Source: Acetobacteraceae bacterium | GTDB taxonomy: Bacteria; Pseudomonadota; Alphaproteobacteria; Acetobacterales; Acetobacteraceae | Direction: 5' to 3' | Assembly: GCA_020853405.1 (NCBI GenBank) | Contig: JADYYZ010000364.1 | Location: 1 to 7,651 of the forward strand | DNA length: 7,651 nt | In this document: piece by piece, positions 1 through 6,510 of the stretch | Position numbering within the stretch: the first letter of the stretch is position 1 | How the letters are laid out: the number at the start of each line of letters is the position of its first letter | The notes under the pieces: generated by a model | What the model saw: the letters and a program-made list of their open reading frames with translations, nothing else | The model's database searches: none | Told to the model about the DNA's origin: nothing | Made by a program: the position numbers and the translations under genes

Positions 1-23
1 GGCGCGCCGTCATTCGATGGCGC

Positions 24-38
24 ACACTTACCAAGTGT
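24..38. repeat. Perfect 15-nt palindrome ACACTT-acc-AAGTGT
   Basis: Two perfect 6-nt half-sites are separated by 3 nt. The element is AT-richer than its surroundings and lies about 235 nt before the DUF411 start. The size and symmetry would suit a binding site for a dimeric regulator, but it does not match the CueR or CsoR operator patterns I know, so no regulator is assigned. Confidence 0.35.
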
Positions 39-86
39 TCGGCCACCAATAGCTGTCCTGAGATGGATCGGTAGCACCTGTTCACT

Positions 87-108
87 CGTTGCCTCACTGT
101 GAGCAACG
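87..108. repeat. Long inverted repeat with a nested palindrome
   Basis: The left arm is CGTTGC plus TCAC and the right arm is GTGA plus GCAACG. They pair over 10 positions with one bulged C at 93 and a one-base centre at 98. No T-run follows on either strand, so a classic intrinsic terminator is unlikely. It could be an operator, a structured leader, or a remnant of a mobile-element end. Confidence 0.4.
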
Positions 109-270
109 CTCGTCATCAGGGGGCTGAGACGGTGCCGCGATGGTCAACGTCTGCATCCTCACCTGCTGACCTGCCACAAGCGCGCCAGGAGCAATGCACG
201 CCGTGACTCTAGAGCCAGGTACTCCTTGCCGAGTTAGCGATTGCAGTCCAACTGCTTCAGGAGGTGCGCC

Positions 271-735
271 ATGATTCATCGCCGTACGGCGCTCGCATGC
301 GTTGGGCTCCTTGTGGGACGGGTGCCAGTCGCCGCACAGCACGTCGTGCAGGTCTTGGTGTGGCGCGATCCCTATTGCGGCTGCTGCTCATCCTGGGTTG
401 CCCATCTGCGCAGTGAAGGCTTCGCTGTGGACGATCAGGTGGTGCGGGCGGTGGGGCCGATCCGCCAAAGCCTCGGCACTCCGATCGATCTGCTGTCCTG
501 CCATGCCGGGCAGGTCGAGGGGTTCGTTCTGGAAGGCCATGTTCCCGCCCCTGCTATCCGCCGCCTGCTGACCGAGCGTCCCGCCGGCGTGCGCGGGCTC
601 GCGGTACCTGAAATGCCGATCGGCTCGCCGGGCATGGAAGTGCCCGACCGAGCCCCGGAGACCTACGAGGTGATAGCGTTCGGCGCCGGCCCGCACCGGC
701 CTTTCATGCGGTTCACCGGCGGCCTGCCATCCTGA
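271..735 (+). CDS. DUF411 family exported metal-binding protein
   Basis: The 154-residue product matches the DUF411 family, small cysteine-containing proteins found in copper, silver and other metal-resistance loci. Their exact biochemical role is not settled; metal binding or trafficking in the envelope is the usual suggestion. Visible hallmarks are the CGCC motif after DPY (Cys36, Cys38, Cys39), the following WVAHL, SCH at 76-78, EGHVPA at 88-93, and the Met-bearing VPEMPIGSPGME near 112-123. The N-terminus has an RR pair (residues 4-5) then a hydrophobic stretch to about residue 22, consistent with a Sec or possibly Tat signal peptide. The ATG at 271 is preferred over the in-frame TTG at 241 because AGGAGGT (259-265) lies 5 nt before it. 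It is on the opposite strand to the rest of the metal genes and upstream of the regulator fragment. Confidence 0.9.
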   Translation: MIHRRTALACVGLLVGRVPVAAQHVVQVLVWRDPYCGCCSSWVAHLRSEGFAVDDQVVRAVGPIRQSLGTPIDLLSCHAGQVEGFVLEGHVPAPAIRRLLTERPAGVRGLAVPEMPIGSPGMEVPDRAPETYEVIAFGAGPHRPFMRFTGGLPS

Positions 736-882
736 TCCTGGCCACGCAGGCGGCGCTCGGGCCAAGAGCCACCTCGGGTTCCACCGTGCCCGCGTCTATT
801 GCTGACGTTCTCGGCAAGCGCTGAGCACAACGGCACGTTGGTCCGGCCGCCCGACCGGCATGCTTTGCCACCGCATCAGCCC

Positions 883-901
883 CCCTCCCGCCGTGCGAGG
901 G
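883..901. promoter_or_regulatory. GC-rich inverted repeat upstream of the regulator gene
   Basis: CCCTC and GAGGG are separated by 9 nt, ending about 19 nt before the presumed start codon of the CsoR-like gene. CsoR-family operators are often GC-tract inverted repeats near their own start, so this is a candidate autoregulatory site. The half-sites are short and such matches are easy to find in GC-rich DNA. The rest of 736-919 shows no gene. Confidence 0.2.
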
Positions 902-919
902 ACATTGTCGGATTGCTGA

Positions 920-1438
920 ATGCTGCGCCGATCCGGACCACCTACTGCGGAGAGCGTCGTTGACTCTTCGCTGCTCTCGCGGCTCCAGCGCGCTGACGGT
1001 CACCTGCGCGGCCTTGTCCGGATGGTCGATCAGGGCGCCGGCTTGCAAGACTTGGCACAGCAATTCGACGCCGTTGCCGCGGCACTCGCAAAGGCGAGGC
1101 ACGAGCTTATCCTGGCTGCGATCGCGCAAGATGCCGCACAACGAAGCCGTGGCTGCCGCGGTGCTGGCGGACCCAGCGGTGAAGCCGCTGCTCTCGTCGG
1201 ATCCCTTCTCGGTGGATGGCACGCTGATCGAGGCCTGGGCGTCGATGAAGAGTTTCCGCCCGACAGACGGCTCGGGCGCCGCCGCCCCGCCCTGTCCGCA
1301 ACGGCGAGCGCGACTGCCACGGCGAGAAGCACAGCAACGAGACACACGCCTCGACTACGGACCCGGATGCGCGGCTGGCGCGGAAGTCGAACGGGCAGGC
1401 CTCGAGGCTCTGCTATGCCGGGCATGTGGTTATGGTGA
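920..1438 (+). pseudogene. CsoR/RcnR-family (DUF156) regulator, truncated and fused in frame to IS5 remnant
   Basis: Residues about 16-74 of this frame resemble the first two helices of the CsoR/RcnR/FrmR family of metal- or aldehyde-sensing repressors: LLSRLQRADGHLRGLVRMV, then DLAQQFDAVAAAL and a helix ending near position 1141. Aligned with mycobacterial CsoR, the copper ligands Cys36, His61 and Cys65 fall on Leu42, Ala67 and Asp71, so no CsoR-type site remains. The third helix is absent. From about 1142 the frame reads through transposase-derived DNA out of frame until the TGA at 1436-1438, which would give a 172-residue chimera. The ATG at 920 has no clear Shine-Dalgarno but gives an N-terminal length usual for the family. 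Most likely this is a decayed regulator of the metal genes. A functional ligand-free DNA-binding relic is less likely because helix 3 helps form the tetramer. Confidence 0.65.
1146..1437 (+). mobile_element. IS5-family transposase remnant (internal fragment, frameshifted)
   Basis: In one frame (about 1146-1280) the translation gives AAVLADPAVKPLLSSDPFSV, DGTLIEAWASMKSFRP and DGSG, strongly resembling the central region of IS5-family transposases. The match then continues one frame over (from about 1297) as RNGERDCHGEK, SNETHASTTDPDARL and LCYAGHVVM. A net +1 (or -2) shift therefore lies in the GC-rich run at about 1275-1297. Homology starts abruptly after the regulator fragment and stops at about 1437, 52 nt short of the end of the Spy-like gene. 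I see neither the transposase N-terminus nor its C-terminus, and no terminal inverted repeats or target duplications, so it cannot move by itself. Confidence 0.8.
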
Positions 1439-1489
1439 GGGGACCGCCCGGTTCAGCCACCCAAAGCGTCGTGGCCTCCGGGTGTTCGA

Positions 1490-2344
1490 CTACCGCGCGG
1501 GGCCGCCCATGCCACCCGCCATCATCCCCGTCATCATCCCGGGGCCACTGCCCGGAACCACCAGCCAGGCGAGCGCGTCGGCGGTCCGCCGCTGCGCCTC
1601 GTCGAGCGAAGGCAGCAGGACCGCGGCCGCCTCCCGGCACGCGCGAACGCGCTCGAGCTCGGCAGACAGCCTGGCGTCTTGTGCCGCGAGTCGGGGCTCC
1701 AATCCCGCACCACCAGCAGGAATCTGGTCTCGCGCCGCGCGATAGCGCGCTGCCGCCTCGCGGATCCGACTGGCGAAGCCGTTCCAGGCCGCCTCCTGGT
1801 CTGGCCGGATGCCCAGTTCCGCGCGGAGGAAGGCAAGGCCGCCCTCGACGCGTTCGGCGAGCATCTCATGCAGCGGCCCTGCCATCGGCGGGGCGCCTGC
1901 CATGCCTGGTCCGCCCATCATCCCCGGCATCGCACCGCCCATCATTCCGGGTCGCCGCATGCCGCCCGTCCCTCCCGGGCCTTCAACGTCAAGCCGGATA
2001 TCGGGGCCGACGTTGATGATGACGTTCATCGGCGTGGCGTACTGGCCGTGGTGGCGCATCATCGGCATGCCGGGCTGGCGGCCGTCACCGCCCATCATCC
2101 CCATCATGCCCATGCTGCCCTGACCACCCATCATTCCCATCATCCCCATGCCGCCGGGCGTTGCCGGTGCAGGCGTGGTTGGTGCCGGCGCGGCCGGTGC
2201 GGCCTGCGCCGCCGATGATCCGGCAGCCGGCGCAACGCCGGCAGGATGATGGGGGTCCGACGCCTGTGCCTGCTGTGCCGCTGCCGGCATGGCAAGCATC
2301 AACGCCGCCAACGCAACGGCACCTTGGGTCACGCGAGTGGACAT
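1490..2344 (-). CDS. Spy/CpxP-like (LTXXQ-type) Met-rich periplasmic protein
   Basis: The 284-residue product has a cleavable signal peptide (hydrophobic core about 8-20, ending AMPAAA), an Ala/Pro-rich linker (about 30-64), a Met/Gly-rich segment (65-155) and a C-terminal helical domain (about 157-265). That domain carries the two LTXXQ-like helices of the Spy/CpxP family, LGIRPDQEAAW near 177-187 and LLPSLDEAQRR near 243-253. Spy/CpxP proteins are periplasmic chaperones or stress sensors, and Met-rich relatives are common in copper clusters. Metal binding by the Met-rich part is inferred. The ATG at 2344 is chosen because AAGGAG (complement of 2352-2357) lies 7 nt upstream and the signal peptide begins there; a longer frame reaches back to 2698 but overlaps the ATPase gene. 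It is separated from the ATPase by 194 nt, so it may have its own promoter. Its stop is 52 nt from the IS5 remnant. Confidence 0.8.
   Translation of the reverse strand: MSTRVTQGAVALAALMLAMPAAAQQAQASDPHHPAGVAPAAGSSAAQAAPAAPAPTTPAPATPGGMGMMGMMGGQGSMGMMGMMGGDGRQPGMPMMRHHGQYATPMNVIINVGPDIRLDVEGPGGTGGMRRPGMMGGAMPGMMGGPGMAGAPPMAGPLHEMLAERVEGGLAFLRAELGIRPDQEAAWNGFASRIREAAARYRAARDQIPAGGAGLEPRLAAQDARLSAELERVRACREAAAVLLPSLDEAQRRTADALAWLVVPGSGPGMMTGMMAGGMGGPAR
2087..2149 (-). repeat. Met-Gly tandem repeat inside the Spy-like gene
   Basis: Codons 66-86 encode two near-identical blocks, MGMMGMMGGQ and SMGMMGMMGG, and further PGMM and GMMGG motifs follow to about residue 145. The DNA shows the same periodic cat/ccc pattern. 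Thioether clusters of this kind bind Cu(I) or Ag(I) in other proteins; that function is inferred here. Confidence 0.7.
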
Positions 2345-2483
2345 TGGTTTACTCCTTCCTCTTGGCTGTGTGGGTTCACCCCGATACGGCGCGCACGGCG
2401 CCGGTGGTACGAGACACGCGATGGACGGCCCCGGCGACAGCGTGGTTGCCGAGATGATCGAGCAGGGCTCATGGCGGGCCGCC

Positions 2484-2532
2484 GGCACGGCTGATGGCGT
2501 GCCAGGTTGCCGGCAGCGCGAAGGGCGGCAAC
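2484..2532 (-). terminator. Two hairpins just after the ATPase stop codon; possible terminator or operator
   Basis: Reading on the minus strand just past the ATPase stop, a 7-bp inverted repeat GTTGCCG/CGGCAAC (2506-2512 with 2526-2532, 13-nt loop) is followed by a 6-bp one GGCACG/CGTGCC (2484-2489 with 2498-2503, 8-nt loop). Neither has a T-run after it, so a standard intrinsic terminator is not shown. They might slow transcription, protect the ATPase mRNA end, or lie in the promoter region of the Spy-like gene. The remainder of the 2345-2538 gap shows no gene. Confidence 0.3.
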
Positions 2533-2538
2533 GGCGTC

Positions 2539-4656
2539 TCATGCTACGCCGATCCTGCTGCGTCGCGTGATGTCCTCGCGCAGCGCGGCCAGTCGGCGCT
2601 CCCCCTGCCGCCCGAGCAGCCTTGCATTGATGGCGACGACAATGGTCGAAAACGACATCAGCGCCGCGCCGAGTGCCGGCGTCAGCAGAATGCCCCACGG
2701 CACGCCGATGCCGGCGGCCAGGGGAATCGCCACCACGTTGTACCCGGTCGCCCAGGCCAGGTTCTGCGCCATGCGCGCATAGGTCGCGCGCGCCAGGGCC
2801 AGGATGGCAACCACGTCGCGCGGGTCGTTGCGCACCAGCACGACGTCAGCGGCCTCGGCGGCAACGTCGGTGCCGGCGCCGATCGCGATCCCCAAGTCGG
2901 ACTGCGCGAGCGCCGGTGCGTCGTTCACGCCATCGCCGACCATGGCGACGGCCAGGCCCTTCGCCTGGATGGACTGCACCACCTCGGACTTCTGGTGCGG
3001 CAGCACCTCGGCCCGCACATCGTCGAGGCCGAGTTCCGTGCCGACCTGTTCCGCGACCGGCCGCGTATCGCCGGTCAGCATCATGCACCGCAGGCCCAAG
3101 GCGTGGAGCTGGCGCACCGCATCGCGACTCTCCGGCCGCACCACGTCGGCGAGCGCGATCGCGCCGGCCGGCACACCGTTGGCCAGCACGAACACCACGG
3201 TCCGTCCGGCCGCCTGCTCCTCGGCCACGCGATCGTCCATCACCGCGATGCCGCGGCGGCGCAGCGTTCCAGGACTGACCACCTCGATCTCGTCGCCCTC
3301 GATGGTCGCGCGCGCCCCTTCGCCCGAAAGGTTGCGGAAATCCGTCGCAGGGGGCGGCACGATGCCACGCTCCTCGGCACTGCGCAGGATGCCCTTGGCG
3401 ATCGGGTGCTCGGACGCGGCTTCGAGCCCCGCGGCGAGGCGCAGCACCGACGCCTCGTCATGCCCGGCGCCGAGCGGCACCACGGAAACCACCCCGAAGC
3501 GGCCCTCGGTCAGCGTGCCGGTCTTGTCGAACACCACGGCCTGCAACCCGCGGGCGCGCTCGAAGGCGGCGCGGTCGCGGATCAGCAGGCCGTTGCGGGC
3601 GGTGAGTTCGGTGCTGACCGCAACCACCAGCGGCACCGCAAGGCCAAGCGCGTGCGGGCAGGAGATGACCATCACCGTCACCATCCGCTCCAGCGCGAAG
3701 GCGAGCGGTGCATCCAGCAGCAGCCAGATCGCGAACGTGCCGCCGCCCACCCCGATCGCGACCCAGGTCAGGATCGCCGCTGCGCGGTTGGCGAGGTCCT
3801 GCGTGCGCGAGCGCGTGGCCTGCGCCTGCTCGACCAGCCGGATCACCTGCGCGAGGTAGGTTTCGCCGCCGGTACGGTCGATCCGTACGGTGAGCGCTCC
3901 CTCGCCGTTCACCGAGCCGCCGACCACCCGGCCGCCGGCTGCCTTCTCCACCGGCCGCGATTCGCCGGTGAGCATGCTTTCATCGACCGAGGAGCGGCCC
4001 TCGGTGACCGTTCCGTCGGTGGGCACTTTCGCGCCCGGACGGACCAGCACGAGGTCGCCGGACTTCAGCGCGCCGATCGGCACCTCCTCCTGTGCGCCGT
4101 TCTCGCCCAGCCGGGTGGCCGTCGCGGGCATCAGGCGCACCAGCGCCTGCAGCGCACCGGAGGCACCGAGCACCGACTTCGCCTCCAGCCAGTGCCCGAG
4201 CAGCATCACCAGGATGAGGGTCGCGGTTTCCCAGAAGAAGACCTCTCCCGCCAGGCCCAGAACCACGGCCAGCGAGTAGATGTAGGCGGAGACGATCGCG
4301 AGGCTGACCAGCGTCATCATGCCGGGCTTGCCGCGCCGCAGCTCGCCGGCCAGCCCGGACAGGAACGGCCAGCCGCCATAGAGGAAGACCGCGCTGGCGA
4401 GCAGCGTCTCGACCGTCCGGGCGCCGGGGAAACTGATGATCCCGGGCAGGCCGACCAGCATCTGGATATGCTGGGACAGCAGCACGACGCCGATCGTCAG
4501 GGGCAGGCAGATCCAGAAGCGGCGACGGAAGTCCGCCACCATCGCGCCGTGGTCGTGGCCGGCCTCGCCATGACCCGCATGCGGGGATGCGGCCGGCACC
4601 GCCGGGGTGGATGCATGCTGCTGGTGATGGTGCGCATGGGCGGCATGGTCGTTCAT
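2539..4656 (-). CDS. copB: CopB-type P1B copper/silver-translocating ATPase
   Basis: The 705-residue protein is a complete P1B heavy-metal pump that would use ATP to export copper (or silver) across the inner membrane. Motifs in order: a His-rich N-terminal tail (residues 4-37, with HAHHHQQH and GHGEAGHDHG) replacing the usual CXXC domains; the actuator loop TGES at 230-233; the membrane metal site CPH at 333-335; the phosphorylated Asp377 in DKTGT; SEHP ending at 418; MLTGD at 526-530; GDGVNDAP at 574-581; and the late membrane signatures GYN (638-640) and MSFST (667-671). CPH together with the His-rich tail marks the CopB (P1B-3) group rather than CopA (CPC); whether the ion is Cu(I), Cu(II) or Ag(I) cannot be read from sequence. 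The ATG at 4656 starts 31 nt after the methyltransferase-like gene, with a weak GGGG-type binding site. Operon membership with the genes upstream is likely. Confidence 0.95.
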   Translation of the reverse strand: MNDHAAHAHHHQQHASTPAVPAASPHAGHGEAGHDHGAMVADFRRRFWICLPLTIGVVLLSQHIQMLVGLPGIISFPGARTVETLLASAVFLYGGWPFLSGLAGELRRGKPGMMTLVSLAIVSAYIYSLAVVLGLAGEVFFWETATLILVMLLGHWLEAKSVLGASGALQALVRLMPATATRLGENGAQEEVPIGALKSGDLVLVRPGAKVPTDGTVTEGRSSVDESMLTGESRPVEKAAGGRVVGGSVNGEGALTVRIDRTGGETYLAQVIRLVEQAQATRSRTQDLANRAAAILTWVAIGVGGGTFAIWLLLDAPLAFALERMVTVMVISCPHALGLAVPLVVAVSTELTARNGLLIRDRAAFERARGLQAVVFDKTGTLTEGRFGVVSVVPLGAGHDEASVLRLAAGLEAASEHPIAKGILRSAEERGIVPPPATDFRNLSGEGARATIEGDEIEVVSPGTLRRRGIAVMDDRVAEEQAAGRTVVFVLANGVPAGAIALADVVRPESRDAVRQLHALGLRCMMLTGDTRPVAEQVGTELGLDDVRAEVLPHQKSEVVQSIQAKGLAVAMVGDGVNDAPALAQSDLGIAIGAGTDVAAEAADVVLVRNDPRDVVAILALARATYARMAQNLAWATGYNVVAIPLAAGIGVPWGILLTPALGAALMSFSTIVVAINARLLGRQGERRLAALREDITRRSRIGVA

Positions 4657-4687
4657 GACAGCAACCCCGAATTCCGGTCAGGCTGCA

Positions 4688-5353
4688 TCAGGGCCGGTGC
4701 GACGTCGCCGGGCCTTCGGCGGAACCGCCGACCCTTGGCAACCAGGCGGGAACCCGCGCCCTGTAGGCGACGTAGTCGGCGCCGAAGTGCGCGGCAGCCT
4801 CGCGCTCCTCGCGCCAAGCCAGGCCCACATACATGGCAACGAGAACCGGATACATCAGCAGGGTGACCAGTGTCGGCCACTGCAGCAGGAAGCCGGTCAT
4901 GATCAGGATGAAGCCTGCATATTGCGGATGCCTGATCCGGGCATAGGGGCCGGTTGTGGCGAGCGTGCCCAGCTGCACTGCCCTGAGCAGTACCGGCCAG
5001 GCGGTCGCGACCAGCCAGAACCCGCCGATGATCAGCACCGTGCTGGCAATGTGGAAAGGACCGAAGTGCGGGTTGATGCCCAGCCCCAGCATCATCTCCG
5101 ACAGGTGTCCGCCGTCGTGGCTGAACCAGTCCACACCTGGCCAGCGCGTCTGGAGCCAGCCGGACAGCAGGTAGATCGTCAGCGGAAAGCCGTACATCTC
5201 GGCGAACAGCGCAACGACGAAGGCCGAGAAGGCGCCGAAACTGCGCCAATCGCGACCGGTCAGCGGCCTTGCAAAACTGAAGGCGAAGGCCAGGAACAGG
5301 GCGGCGTTCACTGCCGCGAATCCCCATAGCCCATAGCCCGACATCGCGGTCAC
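4688..5353 (-). CDS. Isoprenylcysteine carboxyl methyltransferase (ICMT)-like membrane protein
   Basis: The 221-residue polytopic protein belongs to the ICMT/phospholipid methyltransferase-like family. Signature elements are GPYARIRHPQYAGF at 135-148, REERE at 181-185 and a C-terminal Y-x2-Y-x4-P-x-WLP (194-206), which together form the SAM-binding end of such enzymes. Hydrophobic segments lie near 9-28, 40-65, 100-125 and 143-178. Bacterial members are widespread next to copper and other metal pumps, but their methyl acceptor is generally unknown, so a prenylcysteine substrate should not be assumed. The GTG at 5353 is chosen because it overlaps the upstream TGA as GTGA, a typical coupling arrangement; an ATG at 5344 is the alternative. 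The ATPase follows 31 nt downstream. Confidence 0.85.
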   Translation of the reverse strand: MTAMSGYGLWGFAAVNAALFLAFAFSFARPLTGRDWRSFGAFSAFVVALFAEMYGFPLTIYLLSGWLQTRWPGVDWFSHDGGHLSEMMLGLGINPHFGPFHIASTVLIIGGFWLVATAWPVLLRAVQLGTLATTGPYARIRHPQYAGFILIMTGFLLQWPTLVTLLMYPVLVAMYVGLAWREEREAAAHFGADYVAYRARVPAWLPRVGGSAEGPATSHRP

Positions 5354-5613
5354 GGCGCGGATGCGCTGCGGTCGTTACCCCGCGGCGCAGCATGTCCACC
5401 GTGCCCGCCATGCCCGCCATGCATGAACAGATGCATCAGCGGGCACAGGAGCAGCAGGCCGAAGGGCAGCCACTGGATCACGTGCACCCGGTGCTCCAGC
5501 AGCAGGTATGCCGCTACAACCACTGTGAACGCGATGAAGACGACGCCAGTACGGGACCGCCAGAAGCTGCCCTGCGTGCCGCCGTGCCCCGCGTGGCCAG
5601 GGTGGCTTTCCAT
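5350..5613 (-). CDS. DUF2933 family small His-rich membrane protein
   Basis: This 87-residue protein fits the DUF2933 family, short membrane proteins frequently encoded in heavy-metal clusters; no function is established. It has a His/Gly-rich N-terminus (SHPGHAGHGG), two hydrophobic segments (about 23-39 and 47-64) joined by LEHRVHV, the family-typical CPLMHLFMH, and a tail of GGH repeats (66-74) that could bind metal. The ATG at 5613 is preferred over the in-frame ATG at 5628 because GAGGAG (complement of 5621-5626) is 7 nt upstream of it. Its TGA overlaps the GTG start of the methyltransferase-like gene by 3 nt. Confidence 0.85.
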   Translation of the reverse strand: MESHPGHAGHGGTQGSFWRSRTGVVFIAFTVVVAAYLLLEHRVHVIQWLPFGLLLLCPLMHLFMHGGHGGHGGHAAPRGNDRSASAP

Positions 5614-5645
5614 AATTTCGCTCCTCATCCTAGATCGGCTCGGCG

Positions 5646-5666
5646 GCGCGGTTGCTGCTGCCGCGC
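5646..5666. repeat. Hairpin between fabI and the DUF2933 gene
   Basis: GCGCGG (5646-5651) pairs with CCGCGC (5661-5666) around a 9-nt loop in the 72-nt gap after the fabI stop. No T-run follows on the minus strand. It might mark a weak transcript boundary between the phasin-like/fabI pair and the pump genes. Confidence 0.25.
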
Positions 5667-5685
5667 AGGACTGCCCCCGGGTGCA

Positions 5686-6510
5686 TCAGTGGAACACCAT
5701 GCCGCTGATGTGGAAGCCCGCATCGACGTGGACGATCTCGCCCGAAATGCCGGCGGCGTAGTCGCTGGCCAGCATCAGCGCCACGCGGCCGACCTCGCAT
5801 TGCGTGACTGGCCGCCGCAGCGCCGAAGCCCGGGCGCTTTCGGCCACGAGCTCGCCGAAATGGTCGATCCCTGACGCCGCCCGCGTGCGAACCGGGCCCG
5901 CCGATATCGCGTTCACCCTGATGCCTGCCGGCCCGAGTTCGTGTGCCAGGTAGCGCACCGAGGCTTCCAGTGCCGCCTTCACAGGCCCCATGACATTGTA
6001 GTGGTCCACCACCTTCTCGGCGCCATAGAAGCTCAGCGTGGTCAGGCTGCCGCCATGCCCCCGCATCAACGGCTCGGCGAGGCGCGCCATCCGGATGAAC
6101 GAATGCGTCGTGACCAGCATCGACTCGGCGAAGCCGTCGGCCGAGCAGTCGGCGAGCCTTCCGTGCAGATCCTCCCTTCTCGCCCAGGCGATCGCGTGAA
6201 AGACGAAGTCGAGCGCGCCCCAGCGTGATGCGATGGCATCGAAAACCGCTTCCAACTGGCCCGGCACGCGCACGTCGCAGGGCAGCAGGATCGAGGCATC
6301 GACCTCCTGAGCCAGCGGCTCGACATGTGGCCGCGCCTTGTCGTTCAGGTAGGTCACGGCAAGCTCGCCGCCGGCATTGCGGAAGTGCCGGGCTGCCAGC
6401 CACGCCAGGCTTTCCTGATTGGCGATGCCGACAACAAGACCGCGCCGGCCGAGCAGGCTGACCTGTTCACCGACAGCGCCGGGGGCAGGCGCGGCAGGAG
6501 CGCCGCTCAT
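5686..6510 (-). CDS. fabI: Enoyl-[acyl-carrier-protein] reductase, FabI type (probable accessory copy)
   Basis: The 274-residue protein is a FabI, the NAD(P)H-dependent reductase of the last step of the fatty-acid elongation cycle, in the short-chain dehydrogenase superfamily. It shows the atypical nucleotide motif VGIANQESLAW (27-37), the active site FYGAEK with Tyr162, then Tyr171 and Lys178 in YNVMGPVKAALEA, the VNAISAGPVRTRAASGI block (199-215) and the C-terminal SGEIVHVDAGFHI. All catalytic residues expected from E. coli FabI (Tyr146, Tyr156, Lys163) are present. The N-terminus is about 15 residues longer than in E. coli. The start overlaps the upstream stop as ATGA, implying coupling with the phasin-like gene. 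Divergence around HAIAWARREDLHG (105-117) and the neighbourhood suggest an accessory, polyhydroxybutyrate-module-type FabI rather than the housekeeping one; this is inference. Confidence 0.9.
   Translation of the reverse strand: MSGAPAAPAPGAVGEQVSLLGRRGLVVGIANQESLAWLAARHFRNAGGELAVTYLNDKARPHVEPLAQEVDASILLPCDVRVPGQLEAVFDAIASRWGALDFVFHAIAWARREDLHGRLADCSADGFAESMLVTTHSFIRMARLAEPLMRGHGGSLTTLSFYGAEKVVDHYNVMGPVKAALEASVRYLAHELGPAGIRVNAISAGPVRTRAASGIDHFGELVAESARASALRRPVTQCEVGRVALMLASDYAAGISGEIVHVDAGFHISGMVFH

Larger units (their letters stand above)
1..270. other. Non-coding leader region upstream of the DUF411 gene
   Basis: No convincing gene lies here. The reading frames that cross it have no recognisable domain, and the longest one (minus strand) runs into the DUF411 gene. 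By eye the stretch is less GC-rich than the genes that follow. It holds two short inverted repeats (24-38 and 87-108) and, at its end, the ribosome-binding site of the DUF411 gene. It could contain that gene's promoter, or the eroded edge of a neighbouring mobile element, but I could not identify a clear -35/-10 pair or a known IS terminus. Confidence 0.5.

Noticed and set aside
94..342. An 82-codon minus-strand frame near the window start
   Set aside because: It overlaps the DUF411 gene start, has no recognisable motif and no good ribosome-binding site.
713..1345. A 210-codon minus-strand frame opposite the regulator and IS5 remnant
   Set aside because: It overlaps recognisable homology on the plus strand and shows no family features of its own.
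1457..1484. Weak CACCC/GGGTG inverted repeat between the IS5 remnant and the Spy-like gene, considered as a bidirectional terminator
   Set aside because: Only 5 bp with a 17-nt loop and no T-run; not distinguishable from chance.
1426..2016. A 196-codon plus-strand frame continuing from the IS5 remnant
   Set aside because: Only its first few residues are transposase-like; the rest is antisense to the Spy-like gene.
2394..2406. CGGCGCCG palindrome upstream of the Spy-like gene, considered as an operator
   Set aside because: Short GC-only palindromes are expected by chance at this composition.
2494..4866. A 790-codon open frame on the plus strand opposite the ATPase
   Set aside because: It is the antisense of a clearly conserved ATPase in GC-rich DNA; its translation is low-complexity (His, Arg, Gln rich) with no domain and no supporting start context.
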